Positions 35,960 through 44,218 of a stretch of 64,000 nucleotides of DNA are shown here, in pieces. Under the pieces are notes generated by a model, which saw only the letters and a program-made list of their open reading frames with translations, made no database searches and was not told the DNA's origin. The stretch is taken from NCBI RefSeq assembly GCF_900104215.1, contig NZ_FMXO01000011.1, forward strand, positions 62,001 to 126,000. Reading direction: 5' to 3'. Position numbers and translations under genes: made by a program. Numbering within the stretch: position 1 is the stretch's first letter; the number at the start of each line of letters is the position of its first letter. This DNA is from Desulfonatronum thiosulfatophilum. GTDB taxonomy: Bacteria; Desulfobacterota; Desulfovibrionia; Desulfovibrionales; Desulfonatronaceae.

Positions 35960-37326
35960 AAACCACCGAATCGTTTGTCTCCACCACCAATGCCTGCAAG
36001 CTCTGCACTCCGCTGGGCGCGGCCGTGGCGTTCAAGGGCCTGGAAGGATGCGTCCCGTTTCTGCACGGTTCCCAGGGCTGCGCCACCTATATGCGGCGCT
36101 ACATCATCAGCCATTTCCGCGAGCCCATGGACATCGCTTCCTCCAGTCTGGGCGAGAAGGACGCCGTGTACGGCGGCAAGGCGAACCTGATGCAGGGCAT
36201 CCTGAACGTAATCCGGAAATATCATGCTCCGGCCGTGGGTATTGCCACAACCTGCCTGACCGAAACCATCGGCGACGACGTGCCGACAATACTCCACGAA
36301 TTCAAGAAGGAATATCAGGCCGGGTGCAACGGCAGCATGCCCGCCCTGGTTCACGTCAGCACACCCTCCTATGGAGGATCGCACATGGAAGGATTTCATG
36401 CCACGGTGCGGGCCATGGTCGATCAGTTGGCCGAACCGAAAACGGACAGACATCCCTCGATCAACATTTTTTCCGGCTTCATCTCCCCGGAAGACATCCG
36501 CCATTTGCAGGACATCTTTCTGCATGCCGGACTGTCCGCGACGATTCTGCCGGATTATTCCGAAACCCTGGATGGCCCTGCCCTGGAGGACTACCAGAAC
36601 ATTCCCGGTGGCGGGACGCCTGTGGAAAGGGTTCGAAAAATGCCCGGCGCCGCGGCGAGCATCGAGTTCGGCAGGGCGATCAAACCAGAACTCAGTGCCG
36701 GACGTCTTCTGGAAGAAAAATACGGTGTCGCGCTGCACTCCCTGGGCCTGCCCATCGGACTGCGGGAAAGCGACGCCCTGTTCACCACCCTCGAGAAATT
36801 GTCCGGTTGCGCCACGCCCAGAAGGTATGCTCTGGAACGCGGCCGACTTCTGGACGCCATGGTGGACGGACACAAGTACATTGCCGGCAAAAAGGCCGTC
36901 GTCTACGGCGAGGAAGATCTGGTCGTCGGCCTGACCTCCTTTCTGAGCGAAATCGGCATCAAGCCGGTACTGGCGGCCTCCGGCGGCGAATCCGGGCTGC
37001 TGAAGAGCGCGGTGCATGCCGTGACCGCGGAATTTCCCGGTGAGCCGCCTCTGGTGCGCGACGGCGTCGATTTCTACCAGATCGTGGAGCAGGCCCAGTC
37101 CCTGGAACCGGATTTGGTAATCGGCAACAGCAAAGGCTACCGGGAACTGGCCAGAGCCCGAAACATCCCCCTGATCCGCGTGGGTTTCCCCATCCACGAC
37201 CGCTTCGGCTCCCAGCGAATTTTGCATTTAGGATACCGGGGCGCACTCAACATCTACGACATGATCGTGAACGCGCTGATCGAGAAGAAACAGGACGATT
37301 CGCCGGTGGGATACGGATATATCTGA
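35956..37326 (+). CDS. nifN: FeMo-cofactor scaffold subunit NifN
   Basis: This 456-residue NifK homologue has ACKLCTPLGAA near the N-terminus, HGSQGCATYMRRY and TTCLTETIGDDVP. I take ATG 35956, which overlaps the nifE stop (ATGA) and has GAGGA eight bases upstream, rather than ATG 35947 that abuts the site. It is a plain NifN, without a fused NifB or NifX domain. Confidence 0.95.
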   Translation: MKTTESFVSTTNACKLCTPLGAAVAFKGLEGCVPFLHGSQGCATYMRRYIISHFREPMDIASSSLGEKDAVYGGKANLMQGILNVIRKYHAPAVGIATTCLTETIGDDVPTILHEFKKEYQAGCNGSMPALVHVSTPSYGGSHMEGFHATVRAMVDQLAEPKTDRHPSINIFSGFISPEDIRHLQDIFLHAGLSATILPDYSETLDGPALEDYQNIPGGGTPVERVRKMPGAAASIEFGRAIKPELSAGRLLEEKYGVALHSLGLPIGLRESDALFTTLEKLSGCATPRRYALERGRLLDAMVDGHKYIAGKKAVVYGEEDLVVGLTSFLSEIGIKPVLAASGGESGLLKSAVHAVTAEFPGEPPLVRDGVDFYQIVEQAQSLEPDLVIGNSKGYRELARARNIPLIRVGFPIHDRFGSQRILHLGYRGALNIYDMIVNALIEKKQDDSPVGYGYI

Positions 37327-37414
37327 GACAAAATGGGACAGCATTTCGGAATTCAGGATCGCGTCATGGGATGTTTCTGACCCCTGGATTCTCAAAAAAT
37401 AATAAGGATCAATC

Positions 37415-38692
37415 ATGAGCGCTCCAGACACCGCAAAGCATCCATGCTTCAACGTCAAGGCCAAGGGCGAATGCGGCCGCGTGCACCTTCCCGTGGCGCC
37501 CAAATGCAACATCATGTGCAACTACTGCAACCGGAAATACGACTGCGTGAACGAATCACGTCCCGGCGTCACCTCCGGGGTGCTCAAGCCGCATCAGGCC
37601 CTGGAATATCTGACCCGCATCCTGGAGAAGGACCCGCGCATAACTGTTGTCGGCATTGCGGGGCCGGGCGATCCCTTTGCCAACCCCAAGGAAACGCTGA
37701 AAACACTCCGCCTGATCCGGGAGCGTTTTCCACAGATGCTGTTCTGCCTTTCCAGCAACGGCCTTGGTGTTTTGCCCTACCTGGATGATTTGAAAAAATA
37801 CGGCGTCACCCACATGACCATCACCGTGAATGCGGTGGATCCGGAAATCGGCCGGAAATTCTATGCCTGGGTCAGGGACGGCAAGGTGCTCTATCGCGGC
37901 CTGGAAGCGGCCAAGGTAATGTGGGAACGCCAGCAGGCGGTCATCGCTGGACTCAAGGAACGGGGCATCATCGTCAAGGTGAATACCATTATCACACCCG
38001 GCATCAACGACCATCACGTGGAGGCCATCGCGGCCAAGATGCGCGATCTGGGCGTGGATCTGCTGAATTGCATGCCCCTCTTCCCTGCCGCGGAAACGAT
38101 TTTCGAAGACATCCCCGAGCCGGGCAAGGAAGAAATCGAGCAGATTCGTACCAAGGCCGAAAAATACCTGCCCCAGATGCGGCACTGCAAACGCTGCCGG
38201 GCTGATGCCGTGGGGCTTCTGGACCAGGACAAGTCCGCCGAGTTCGCATCCTGCCTGAGCGCCTGCTCCAAGACCCTGCCGCCGATGCAGACCACGGACA
38301 GACCGTATGTCGCCGTGGCCTCCATGGAAGGAGTGCTCATCAACCAGCACCTGGGAGAGGCGTCTTCCTTTCAGATCTGGGCGGAGCAGAACGGCGCCTT
38401 CACCATGGTCGAGGTCCGCGAGGCTCCTCCCAAAGGCAGCGGAGCCAGGCGCTGGTACGACCTCGCGCGAACTCTCAAGGACTGCCGGTCCGTTCTGGTC
38501 TCGGGTGTCGGTGATACGCCCATGGCCATCCTCAGCGAGGAAGGCATAAACCCCCTGGAAATGAGCGGATTCATTCAGGAAGGACTGACGGCGGTCTACA
38601 AAGGCGGAAACGTCAACGCCTTCAAGCACCGCCGGGAAGGCAAAACCTGCAAGGCCATGGGCTGCACCGGCGACGGCGGCGGATGCGGATGA
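37415..38692 (+). CDS. nifB: FeMo-cofactor biosynthesis radical SAM protein NifB with NifX-like C-domain
   Basis: This 425-residue protein has radical SAM cysteines C31, C35 and C38 (CNIMCNYC) and GIAGPGDPFAN, and further conserved cysteines in HCKRCRADAVG. Residues about 300-410 form a NifX/NafY-like cofactor-binding domain (VASMEGVLINQHLGEA). It builds NifB-co, the Fe8S9C core. The protein ends in a Cys/Gly-rich tail (CTGDGGGCG). An AATAAGGA site precedes ATG 37415, and a strong terminator follows 60 bases after the stop. Confidence 0.97.
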   Translation: MSAPDTAKHPCFNVKAKGECGRVHLPVAPKCNIMCNYCNRKYDCVNESRPGVTSGVLKPHQALEYLTRILEKDPRITVVGIAGPGDPFANPKETLKTLRLIRERFPQMLFCLSSNGLGVLPYLDDLKKYGVTHMTITVNAVDPEIGRKFYAWVRDGKVLYRGLEAAKVMWERQQAVIAGLKERGIIVKVNTIITPGINDHHVEAIAAKMRDLGVDLLNCMPLFPAAETIFEDIPEPGKEEIEQIRTKAEKYLPQMRHCKRCRADAVGLLDQDKSAEFASCLSACSKTLPPMQTTDRPYVAVASMEGVLINQHLGEASSFQIWAEQNGAFTMVEVREAPPKGSGARRWYDLARTLKDCRSVLVSGVGDTPMAILSEEGINPLEMSGFIQEGLTAVYKGGNVNAFKHRREGKTCKAMGCTGDGGGCG

Positions 38693-38752
38693 ACCCTGCC
38701 GCCGGATAGCGCGTAACGATGTGTTGAGTTGACCTGCCATGCAAGCACGAAT

Positions 38753-38787
38753 AAGGAGCGATCCACTACGGATCGCTCCTTTTTTTG
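38753..38787 (+). terminator. Rho-independent terminator of the nif operon
   Basis: The 12-base stem AAGGAGCGATCC / GGATCGCTCCTT closes an ACTAC loop and is followed by a run of T residues. Confidence 0.95.
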
Positions 38788-38912
38788 CTGTTCGCTTCAA
38801 GGCTCATCCATTCAGAAACAGCATCAAAACGCTGGACAGAACAGGTATTCGGGTTTCCGGCTGATCGAAGAAATTGTTGACGTTCAAAATAAACCTGCAT
38901 GGGAGGAACACG

Positions 38913-39101
38913 ATGGCTGGAGACTGCTCTCAATGTTCGTTCAGGGCCAAGTACGACCGGAATCGGAAATCCTGGCTGGGACGATTCTGGCGGTGGCATA
39001 TCAATTTCTGTCCGGGATGGAAGAAGTATTTTCTGGCTCTCCCGGATGATGAGCGGGAGCAGTTGGCCAAGAAATACGACTTCTGGAAATACCGGAGTTA
39101 A
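38913..39101 (+). CDS. Small conserved-looking CxxC protein next to nifB
   Basis: This 62-residue, strongly basic and aromatic protein begins MAGDCSQCSFRAKYD and contains RFWRWHINFCPGWKKYF, then an acidic/basic helix ending in KYDFWKYRS. It has three cysteines (CxxC near the N-terminus, one in FCPGW). ATG 38913 has a perfect GGGAGG seven bases upstream, and the codon use is like that of neighbours, so I regard it as real; an earlier in-frame start at 38874 lacks a site. I cannot assign a function. Its stop lies at the very edge of repeat element 39098-39263. Confidence 0.78.
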   Translation: MAGDCSQCSFRAKYDRNRKSWLGRFWRWHINFCPGWKKYFLALPDDEREQLAKKYDFWKYRS

Positions 39102-39263
39102 TTGTAATTACTCAGCTCTTCCGAGAAATATTCGAACTGGATACCGGCCTTCGCCGGTATGACTGAATTGGGAAAGGCTTGCTCCGTTACGTCATTCCGG
39201 CGAAAGCCGGAATCCAGTACAGGTGACAATCACACCACATGTACTGAATAGTTACGGTTAATT
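39098..39263. repeat. Family B element copy 3 with inner ATTCCGGC-type inverted repeat
   Basis: The outer ends are inverted: TTAATTGTAATTACTCAGC on the left and, on the other strand, AATTAACCGTAACTATTCAG on the right. Inside is a second inverted pair: ACTGGATACCGGCCTTCGCC... (39136-39163) and GTCATTCCGGCGAAAGCCGG... (39191-39218), a motif common as a dispersed repeat in proteobacteria. The termini resemble those of the elements at 3193 and 24612 although the interior differs. Confidence 0.8.
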
Positions 39264-39298
39264 TTTTAATTCATACGCTTATGGCGGGGTATCAGTAG

Positions 39299-40240
39299 AT
39301 GAAAATTGCACGGATTGAACGCGCTCAGGGCTGTCTGTTAGGTCAGTTGTCCGGAGATGCTCTCGGCAGCCTAGTGGAATTCCAGTCATTGGAGCAAATT
39401 CGCAAAACCTATCCTGCTGGGGTACGTGACATGGCGGATGGCGGCACATTCAATACCATCGCGGGTCAACCCACGGATGATTCCGAGATGGCGCTGGGTT
39501 TGGCCAGGATGTTGATTTCTCACGGCACGTATGATGCTTCGGCCGCGAAACAGGTCTACGTTGATTGGCTGAACTCCAACCCGTTTGACTGCGGCACAAC
39601 TATCCGTGCCGGCCTGGGAGGCCGTCCAAATTCGGACAGTCAAGCCAACGGGGCCATGATGCGGATAAGCCCTTTGGGCATCTTCGGCGCTGGATTCGAG
39701 TTGGATCAGGTGGCGGATTGGGCACGCCAGGATGCGGAACTGACCCACCCCCATCCCATCTGCCGGCAAGTCAACGCGCTGTTCGCCATGGCCATTGCCC
39801 AGGCCGTCAATACCGGCAGCGGATCCAAGGAACTGGTCGCCGACATGCTCGAATGGGCCCAGAACATGGACATGGACCCGATACTGTTTCGGGTGATCAA
39901 GGCATCCATCAACATGCCGCCACGGGACTACATCCGCCAGCAGGGCTGGGTCCTGATCGCTTTCGGCAATGCCCTGTGGCAACTGGTCAACGCTCCGACC
40001 CTGGAGGAAGCTGTGATCGATACCGTGTCCCGCGGCGGAGACACGGACACCAATGCCGCCATTTGCGGCGCCTTGCTGGGTGCTGTACATGGCCGAAAAG
40101 CTGTACCGGACAGATGGATAACGACCATCCTTGACTGCCGTCCGCAAGCCGGCAAACCAGGGGTTCACCAACCCCGCCCGGAAATGTACTGGCCGGTGGA
40201 TGCATTGGAGATTGCCGAACAACTGCTGGAAATGAGCTGA
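39299..40240 (+). CDS. ADP-ribosylglycohydrolase family protein (DraG-like)
   Basis: This 313-residue protein has both dinuclear-metal motifs of the family: PTDDSEM at residues 58-64 and GGDTDTNA at 246-253, plus GCLLGQLSGDALG at the N-terminus and NGAMMRISPLG in the middle. DraG removes ADP-ribose from Arg of NifH and so reactivates nitrogenase; R97 is present in this NifH. However, no draT is in the window, and the next gene is a WYL regulator, so it could instead belong to the accessory island and act on another ADP-ribosylated target. ATG 39299 lacks a strong ribosome-binding site. Confidence 0.87.
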   Translation: MKIARIERAQGCLLGQLSGDALGSLVEFQSLEQIRKTYPAGVRDMADGGTFNTIAGQPTDDSEMALGLARMLISHGTYDASAAKQVYVDWLNSNPFDCGTTIRAGLGGRPNSDSQANGAMMRISPLGIFGAGFELDQVADWARQDAELTHPHPICRQVNALFAMAIAQAVNTGSGSKELVADMLEWAQNMDMDPILFRVIKASINMPPRDYIRQQGWVLIAFGNALWQLVNAPTLEEAVIDTVSRGGDTDTNAAICGALLGAVHGRKAVPDRWITTILDCRPQAGKPGVHQPRPEMYWPVDALEIAEQLLEMS

Positions 40241-40399
40241 TTCAAGACAATTGAAGGGTACTTCGAAGTTGAATATAGCCACGAAGATTCTAATCATCAT
40301 CAGTTCATTTCATGAACGTGCTCCAGGCTCGCGTCACGTGGCTCATGTGGCGCAGTCAATAGGGGATTGCAGCTCAGAACCCACCCCGGATGAGCCGAG

Positions 40400-41401
40400 T
40401 TACAGATATATTCCCGCCAGTTCCCCCACCTCGTTTGCCACCATTACCCGCAGTTCATCTGGTTCCAATACTTCCGCATCGCCGCCCCAAGTAAGTACCC
40501 AACGGGCTATCTCCCAAAGTCCGGCAGTGGTCATTTCCAGCACGAGGGAGCCGTCCTCGTTTTCAACAATCCGCTGCTTCGCCGCCCATCTGCGTTCCTT
40601 GACGTAACGGGCTTGGTCCTTGCTGAATCGGATGCGGACAAACACGGCGTTGTCGCTGGTCACGCCAAAGGCTTGGGCCAAGCGCATTTGCGGATCGAAA
40701 TCCTTTGGGTACTCGAATTCCTGGTCAGTAACTTTCAAATCCATGATCCGCTCCACGGCCAGAGTGATCACATCACCGTGTTTCGGGGTGCGGACATAGG
40801 CATACAGGCCGCCGGCATGCTCAAAAAAATGGAGGGGTTCGATCTTGAAATGGTTGACCCTGTCCTCGCTGAAGGCGTGGTATCGGACCAAGCAGATATT
40901 CTGGTGGAGCATGGCCTCGGACAGGTCGCCGATGATATCTTCCTTGGTCGAATAGTCCTTGCTGAACTTGCTCGTGAACACGAACAAGGTTTGAATCCGG
41001 CCCAGCTTCTCCGTCATCTCCTCGGGGAAACAATGCCTGAGCTTGACCATCAGGCCATCCAGGCGTTCGCCAAACCCGGCGCTCCGCGTGATGGAGGATT
41101 CGCTCAGGGCCATGTACAGGGCCAGCATCTCAGAGACGGTCATCCTCACGTCCGGGAGGGAGATGTTCGGCAGGCGCTGGACGTATCCCGGCTCCAACAA
41201 CCAGCGCTGTTGCCGGGAACCTTGCGGTCGATCCGTATAAAGCGGGAAGCCGAGTTGTTCCAGTATACGGATCTCGCGGTACACACTGCTCCGTTTAACT
41301 CCTAGGCCTTCCTCAAGATCCTTGATGGTCGCCCCTTGCGCCCTGGCTACGAGATCCACGGCCCTGAGCAATTTGACAATCTGATGCATTCTGTCTGACA
41401 T
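40400..41401 (-). CDS. HTH-WYL transcriptional regulator 1
   Basis: This 333-residue protein has an N-terminal DeoR-type winged HTH (IKDLEEGLGVKRSSVYREIR, about residues 23-42) and a WYL domain (about 150-235) in which the name-giving tripeptide reads LYA in GGLYAYVRTPK, followed by a WCX-like C-terminal part with KERRWAAKQ. WYL domains bind nucleic-acid fragments or nucleotides and often control phage-defence genes. ATG 41401 has GAGGTGAGGC upstream. It is divergent from the nuclease gene at 41616 and has two close relatives in the window (46656 and 50611). Confidence 0.9.
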   Translation of the reverse strand: MSDRMHQIVKLLRAVDLVARAQGATIKDLEEGLGVKRSSVYREIRILEQLGFPLYTDRPQGSRQQRWLLEPGYVQRLPNISLPDVRMTVSEMLALYMALSESSITRSAGFGERLDGLMVKLRHCFPEEMTEKLGRIQTLFVFTSKFSKDYSTKEDIIGDLSEAMLHQNICLVRYHAFSEDRVNHFKIEPLHFFEHAGGLYAYVRTPKHGDVITLAVERIMDLKVTDQEFEYPKDFDPQMRLAQAFGVTSDNAVFVRIRFSKDQARYVKERRWAAKQRIVENEDGSLVLEMTTAGLWEIARWVLTWGGDAEVLEPDELRVMVANEVGELAGIYL

Positions 41402-41615
41402 GCCTCACCTCGTAATACATTCGGAATTTGCGGATTGATTTTGAACCTGACCGCCATGCCATCGGTGTATTCTGCTTGATGGGTTCACTTCTCATGCTTT
41501 TGGGAAGGTGTGCCCGTGTTCGGGACTGTCGCGGTGTATTATCGGTGATCTTGTCGCGCCTGAACGGTTTGTTTATGGCCTGACCACCACAATCAACGCA
41601 AGAGGACGACACGCC
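41402..41615. promoter_or_regulatory. Divergent control region with repeated TGTATT boxes
   Basis: CGGTGTATT occurs at 41463-41471 and 41532-41540, and TGTATTA occurs in inverse orientation at 41414-41420, all between the divergent WYL regulator and nuclease genes. They could be operator half-sites; judged by eye only. Confidence 0.3.
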
Positions 41616-43100
41616 ATGACCCACCGTCTCTCCAAGTCAAAAATCATCTCCGGCATCCAATGTTTGAAACGGCTCTGGCTGGAGGTGCATCGCCCGGACC
41701 TTCTGGAGTACGACCCGTCGACCCAGGCCAGGATGACCACCGGCTGGAGAGTGGGCGAGATAGCATGTTCGATCTTGGCCCCAGGCGGAGTTCTTGTCGG
41801 CCTGGACCAGGGCTTCGGCCATGCCCTGGACATGACCAGCCAACACCTCGCCCTCTCCACCTTGCCGATCTACGAGGCCACCTTTGCCCATGACCGGATT
41901 CTGGTGCGTTCGGACATCGTCCTGCCCGCCCAAAACGGCCAGGACGGTCTGACGGTGATCGAGGTCAAGTCCTCCACCAAGGTCAAGGACTATCACTACC
42001 AGGACTGCGCCATTCAGTACCGGGTGCTGCGAGGGATCGGCCATGAGATTCGTGAAATGCGGGTGGCAGTGATCGACAATACCTTTGTCTATCCAGGCGG
42101 CGGGAACTACGCGGGACTGTTGCGGGTCGAGGACGTGACCGCCGAGATCAAGGAGATGCAGCCCCAGGTCGAGGAATGGATCGGTCAATGCCTAGTCGCG
42201 TTGCACGGGTCCATCCCCGACCTGGAAATGGGTGGTCAGTGCGATACGCCTTTCGGTTGTCCGTTCCAGGACTTCTGCACCCCCAATAACAGGCCGGAAT
42301 ATCCACTGAGCTGCCTGCCAAGACTCCGGGCCGGTCTGTCCACCCAACTCCTTGAGGAAGGACATGCGGACATTCGGGACATCCCACCCGGACGGCTGGA
42401 GAACACTACTCGGGAGCGGGTCCGCCGCGTGACCGTCTCCGGCCAGGAGGAATGGCTTCCCGGCACGTCCGCGATTCTCAACGCCCTTCCTTTCCCCTGG
42501 CACTTTCTGGACTTCGAAACCATGCAGTTCGCCGTTCCCATCTGGGTCGGCACGCGCCCCTACGAACAACTGCCCTTTCAATGGTCCTGCCATGTGCTGG
42601 ATACATCCAGCACCGACCCTAACGCGCTACGGCACCTCGAATTCCTTGACCTAACTGGCCAACCGCCCATGCGCGGCTTCGCCGAATCCCTGCTGGCCGC
42701 CAGCGGAACGACCGGCACGATCTTCGTCTACGGCCATTTCGAGGCCATGATCATCCGAGGCCTGATCCGGCGCTTTCCCGACCTGGAGGCCCCCTTGCAA
42801 GCCCTGTTGGACCGGATCACGGACCTCCTGCCCATCATGCGGGAACACTACTACCATCCCCAAATGTTCGGAAGCTGGTCCCTCAAATCCATCCTGCCCT
42901 GCCTGGCCCCGGACCTGAGTTACGCCGAACTGACCGATGTCCAGCACGGAGGCCAAGCCCAGGATGCCTACCTGGAAGCCATCGCCCCGAAAACCACTCC
43001 GTCGCGCAGGGAGGAACTGCGCAAGGCGTTGGTGAAGTACTGCGCCCTGGATACGTTGGGCTTGGTGAGGATCGTGGAGGTGATGCGCGGGAAGGGTTGA
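41616..43100 (+). CDS. DUF2779 protein: Cas4-like PD-(D/E)XK nuclease fused to a DEDD exonuclease domain
   Basis: In the N-terminal half, D100 (RSDIVL), E116 and K118 (IEVKSS) and the later YQDCAIQY give a PD-(D/E)XK site, and C16 with C209, C215 and C221 give the four-cysteine iron-sulfur pattern of Cas4/AddB-type nucleases. The C-terminal half (DUF2779) has D299-x-E301 (LDFETM), H374-E376 (YGHFEAM) and YCALD479, as in DEDDy exonucleases. It is thus probably a two-nuclease protein acting on DNA or RNA ends. ATG 41616 has GAGGAC upstream. No cas genes or CRISPR array are present. Confidence 0.82.
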   Translation: MTHRLSKSKIISGIQCLKRLWLEVHRPDLLEYDPSTQARMTTGWRVGEIACSILAPGGVLVGLDQGFGHALDMTSQHLALSTLPIYEATFAHDRILVRSDIVLPAQNGQDGLTVIEVKSSTKVKDYHYQDCAIQYRVLRGIGHEIREMRVAVIDNTFVYPGGGNYAGLLRVEDVTAEIKEMQPQVEEWIGQCLVALHGSIPDLEMGGQCDTPFGCPFQDFCTPNNRPEYPLSCLPRLRAGLSTQLLEEGHADIRDIPPGRLENTTRERVRRVTVSGQEEWLPGTSAILNALPFPWHFLDFETMQFAVPIWVGTRPYEQLPFQWSCHVLDTSSTDPNALRHLEFLDLTGQPPMRGFAESLLAASGTTGTIFVYGHFEAMIIRGLIRRFPDLEAPLQALLDRITDLLPIMREHYYHPQMFGSWSLKSILPCLAPDLSYAELTDVQHGGQAQDAYLEAIAPKTTPSRREELRKALVKYCALDTLGLVRIVEVMRGKG

Positions 43101-43178
43101 GCCAAGCAGATACGAAATGCCGAGTTGCTGGACGTAGTCCTGCCTGTACTTTTTAACGTCCCTTGCGCGTAACATGTC

Positions 43179-44150
43179 TCACTGCTGGTACACACCGCCC
43201 GGCCAGGTCGCCATCCATACAATGGTCGCTTGCGCGTCATCGCGGAATTCCGTCAGCCCCTCTTCCAGGGCCAACAATTCCTGGAGACGACGTATTATCG
43301 TGTCGCGGTTCGCCCGGACCGCCTCATGACGAAGAAAAGCATGGCGCACCAGCGCATCGCGCAAATCCCGGTTCAGGTTCCGCATCAAAAAATCCGGACC
43401 TTCGCGGCGGATCATCATGGACAGAGCCCGCCGCTGCAACCAGAGGTCCAAACCGAGAAATCCCGGCGTCCGCGGCGAGACGGTCAGGGCCACCTCAGCT
43501 AAGAGATCCATACGGGTTCCGCGATACGCGAGATGATGCAGCGCAAAGAACAAGGCCGGAAACAGGAGCGCAAAGCGATTGATCTCCGAGACCGCAACGT
43601 CCTCCAAAGGATCAAGCACCCTGGTCTCGGCCCAACGCTGATCAGGACCATTTTCCTCCAATCCCTTTCCCTGTAACCACCAATCCCGATACTCCTCCAG
43701 CAGCCCGACACACTGCCCTCCCAGGTCAGGGCCATCGCAAAATGCCCGGCTGTCGGATTCGCTGAACAACAGATCCGGTCCATACAAAACAGCCCAATCA
43801 GGGTGCGGCAAAATCTCGACAAGGCGCTCCGGTTCAGGAAATTTCTTGGCCAGCATCCGCCGATAATCATGATAATATTTGACCAACGCGGCCCCTGTCA
43901 GCGTATTGCGATGCTTCGGCGTTGCCTGGCTCGGTAGCTCCCCGATCCCCTGACAGTGCAATACATACAGTACTTCGCTAAGAAGCTCTCGAGCCTCGGC
44001 GATCTGCGCTACATGCAACGGATAGCGACTCTCCTGGGCCATAATCCCCACAAAAATTCCGTCCAGCTCCTCTTCCTCCAACGGCCTGGAGTAAAGCACC
44101 TCCTCCTCGATCAAATTCAAAGCCGCCTTCTCCACGCAGTATCCGCACAT
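43179..44150 (-). CDS. Uncharacterised 323-residue CxxC protein, partner of the dual-AAA ATPase
   Basis: I do not recognise this protein. It begins MCGYCVEKAALNLIEEE (CxxC at residues 2-5), is acidic in its first 70 residues, mainly helical and Leu/Arg-rich in the C-terminal half (LALEEGLTEFRDDAQA near the end), and has no signal peptide or membrane segment. ATG 44150 follows AGGGGAG at ideal spacing; a GTG at 44192 is also in frame. It lies 68 bases downstream of the dual-AAA ATPase gene on the same strand, so the two are very likely one operon. Confidence 0.75.
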   Translation of the reverse strand: MCGYCVEKAALNLIEEEVLYSRPLEEEELDGIFVGIMAQESRYPLHVAQIAEARELLSEVLYVLHCQGIGELPSQATPKHRNTLTGAALVKYYHDYRRMLAKKFPEPERLVEILPHPDWAVLYGPDLLFSESDSRAFCDGPDLGGQCVGLLEEYRDWWLQGKGLEENGPDQRWAETRVLDPLEDVAVSEINRFALLFPALFFALHHLAYRGTRMDLLAEVALTVSPRTPGFLGLDLWLQRRALSMMIRREGPDFLMRNLNRDLRDALVRHAFLRHEAVRANRDTIIRRLQELLALEEGLTEFRDDAQATIVWMATWPGGVYQQ

Positions 44151-44218
44151 TTGATCTCCCCTTAATGTTGTTGTTCCCGTCATGAAGAACACGGTGAAAC
44201 TTCAGCAACAGAATCCAT

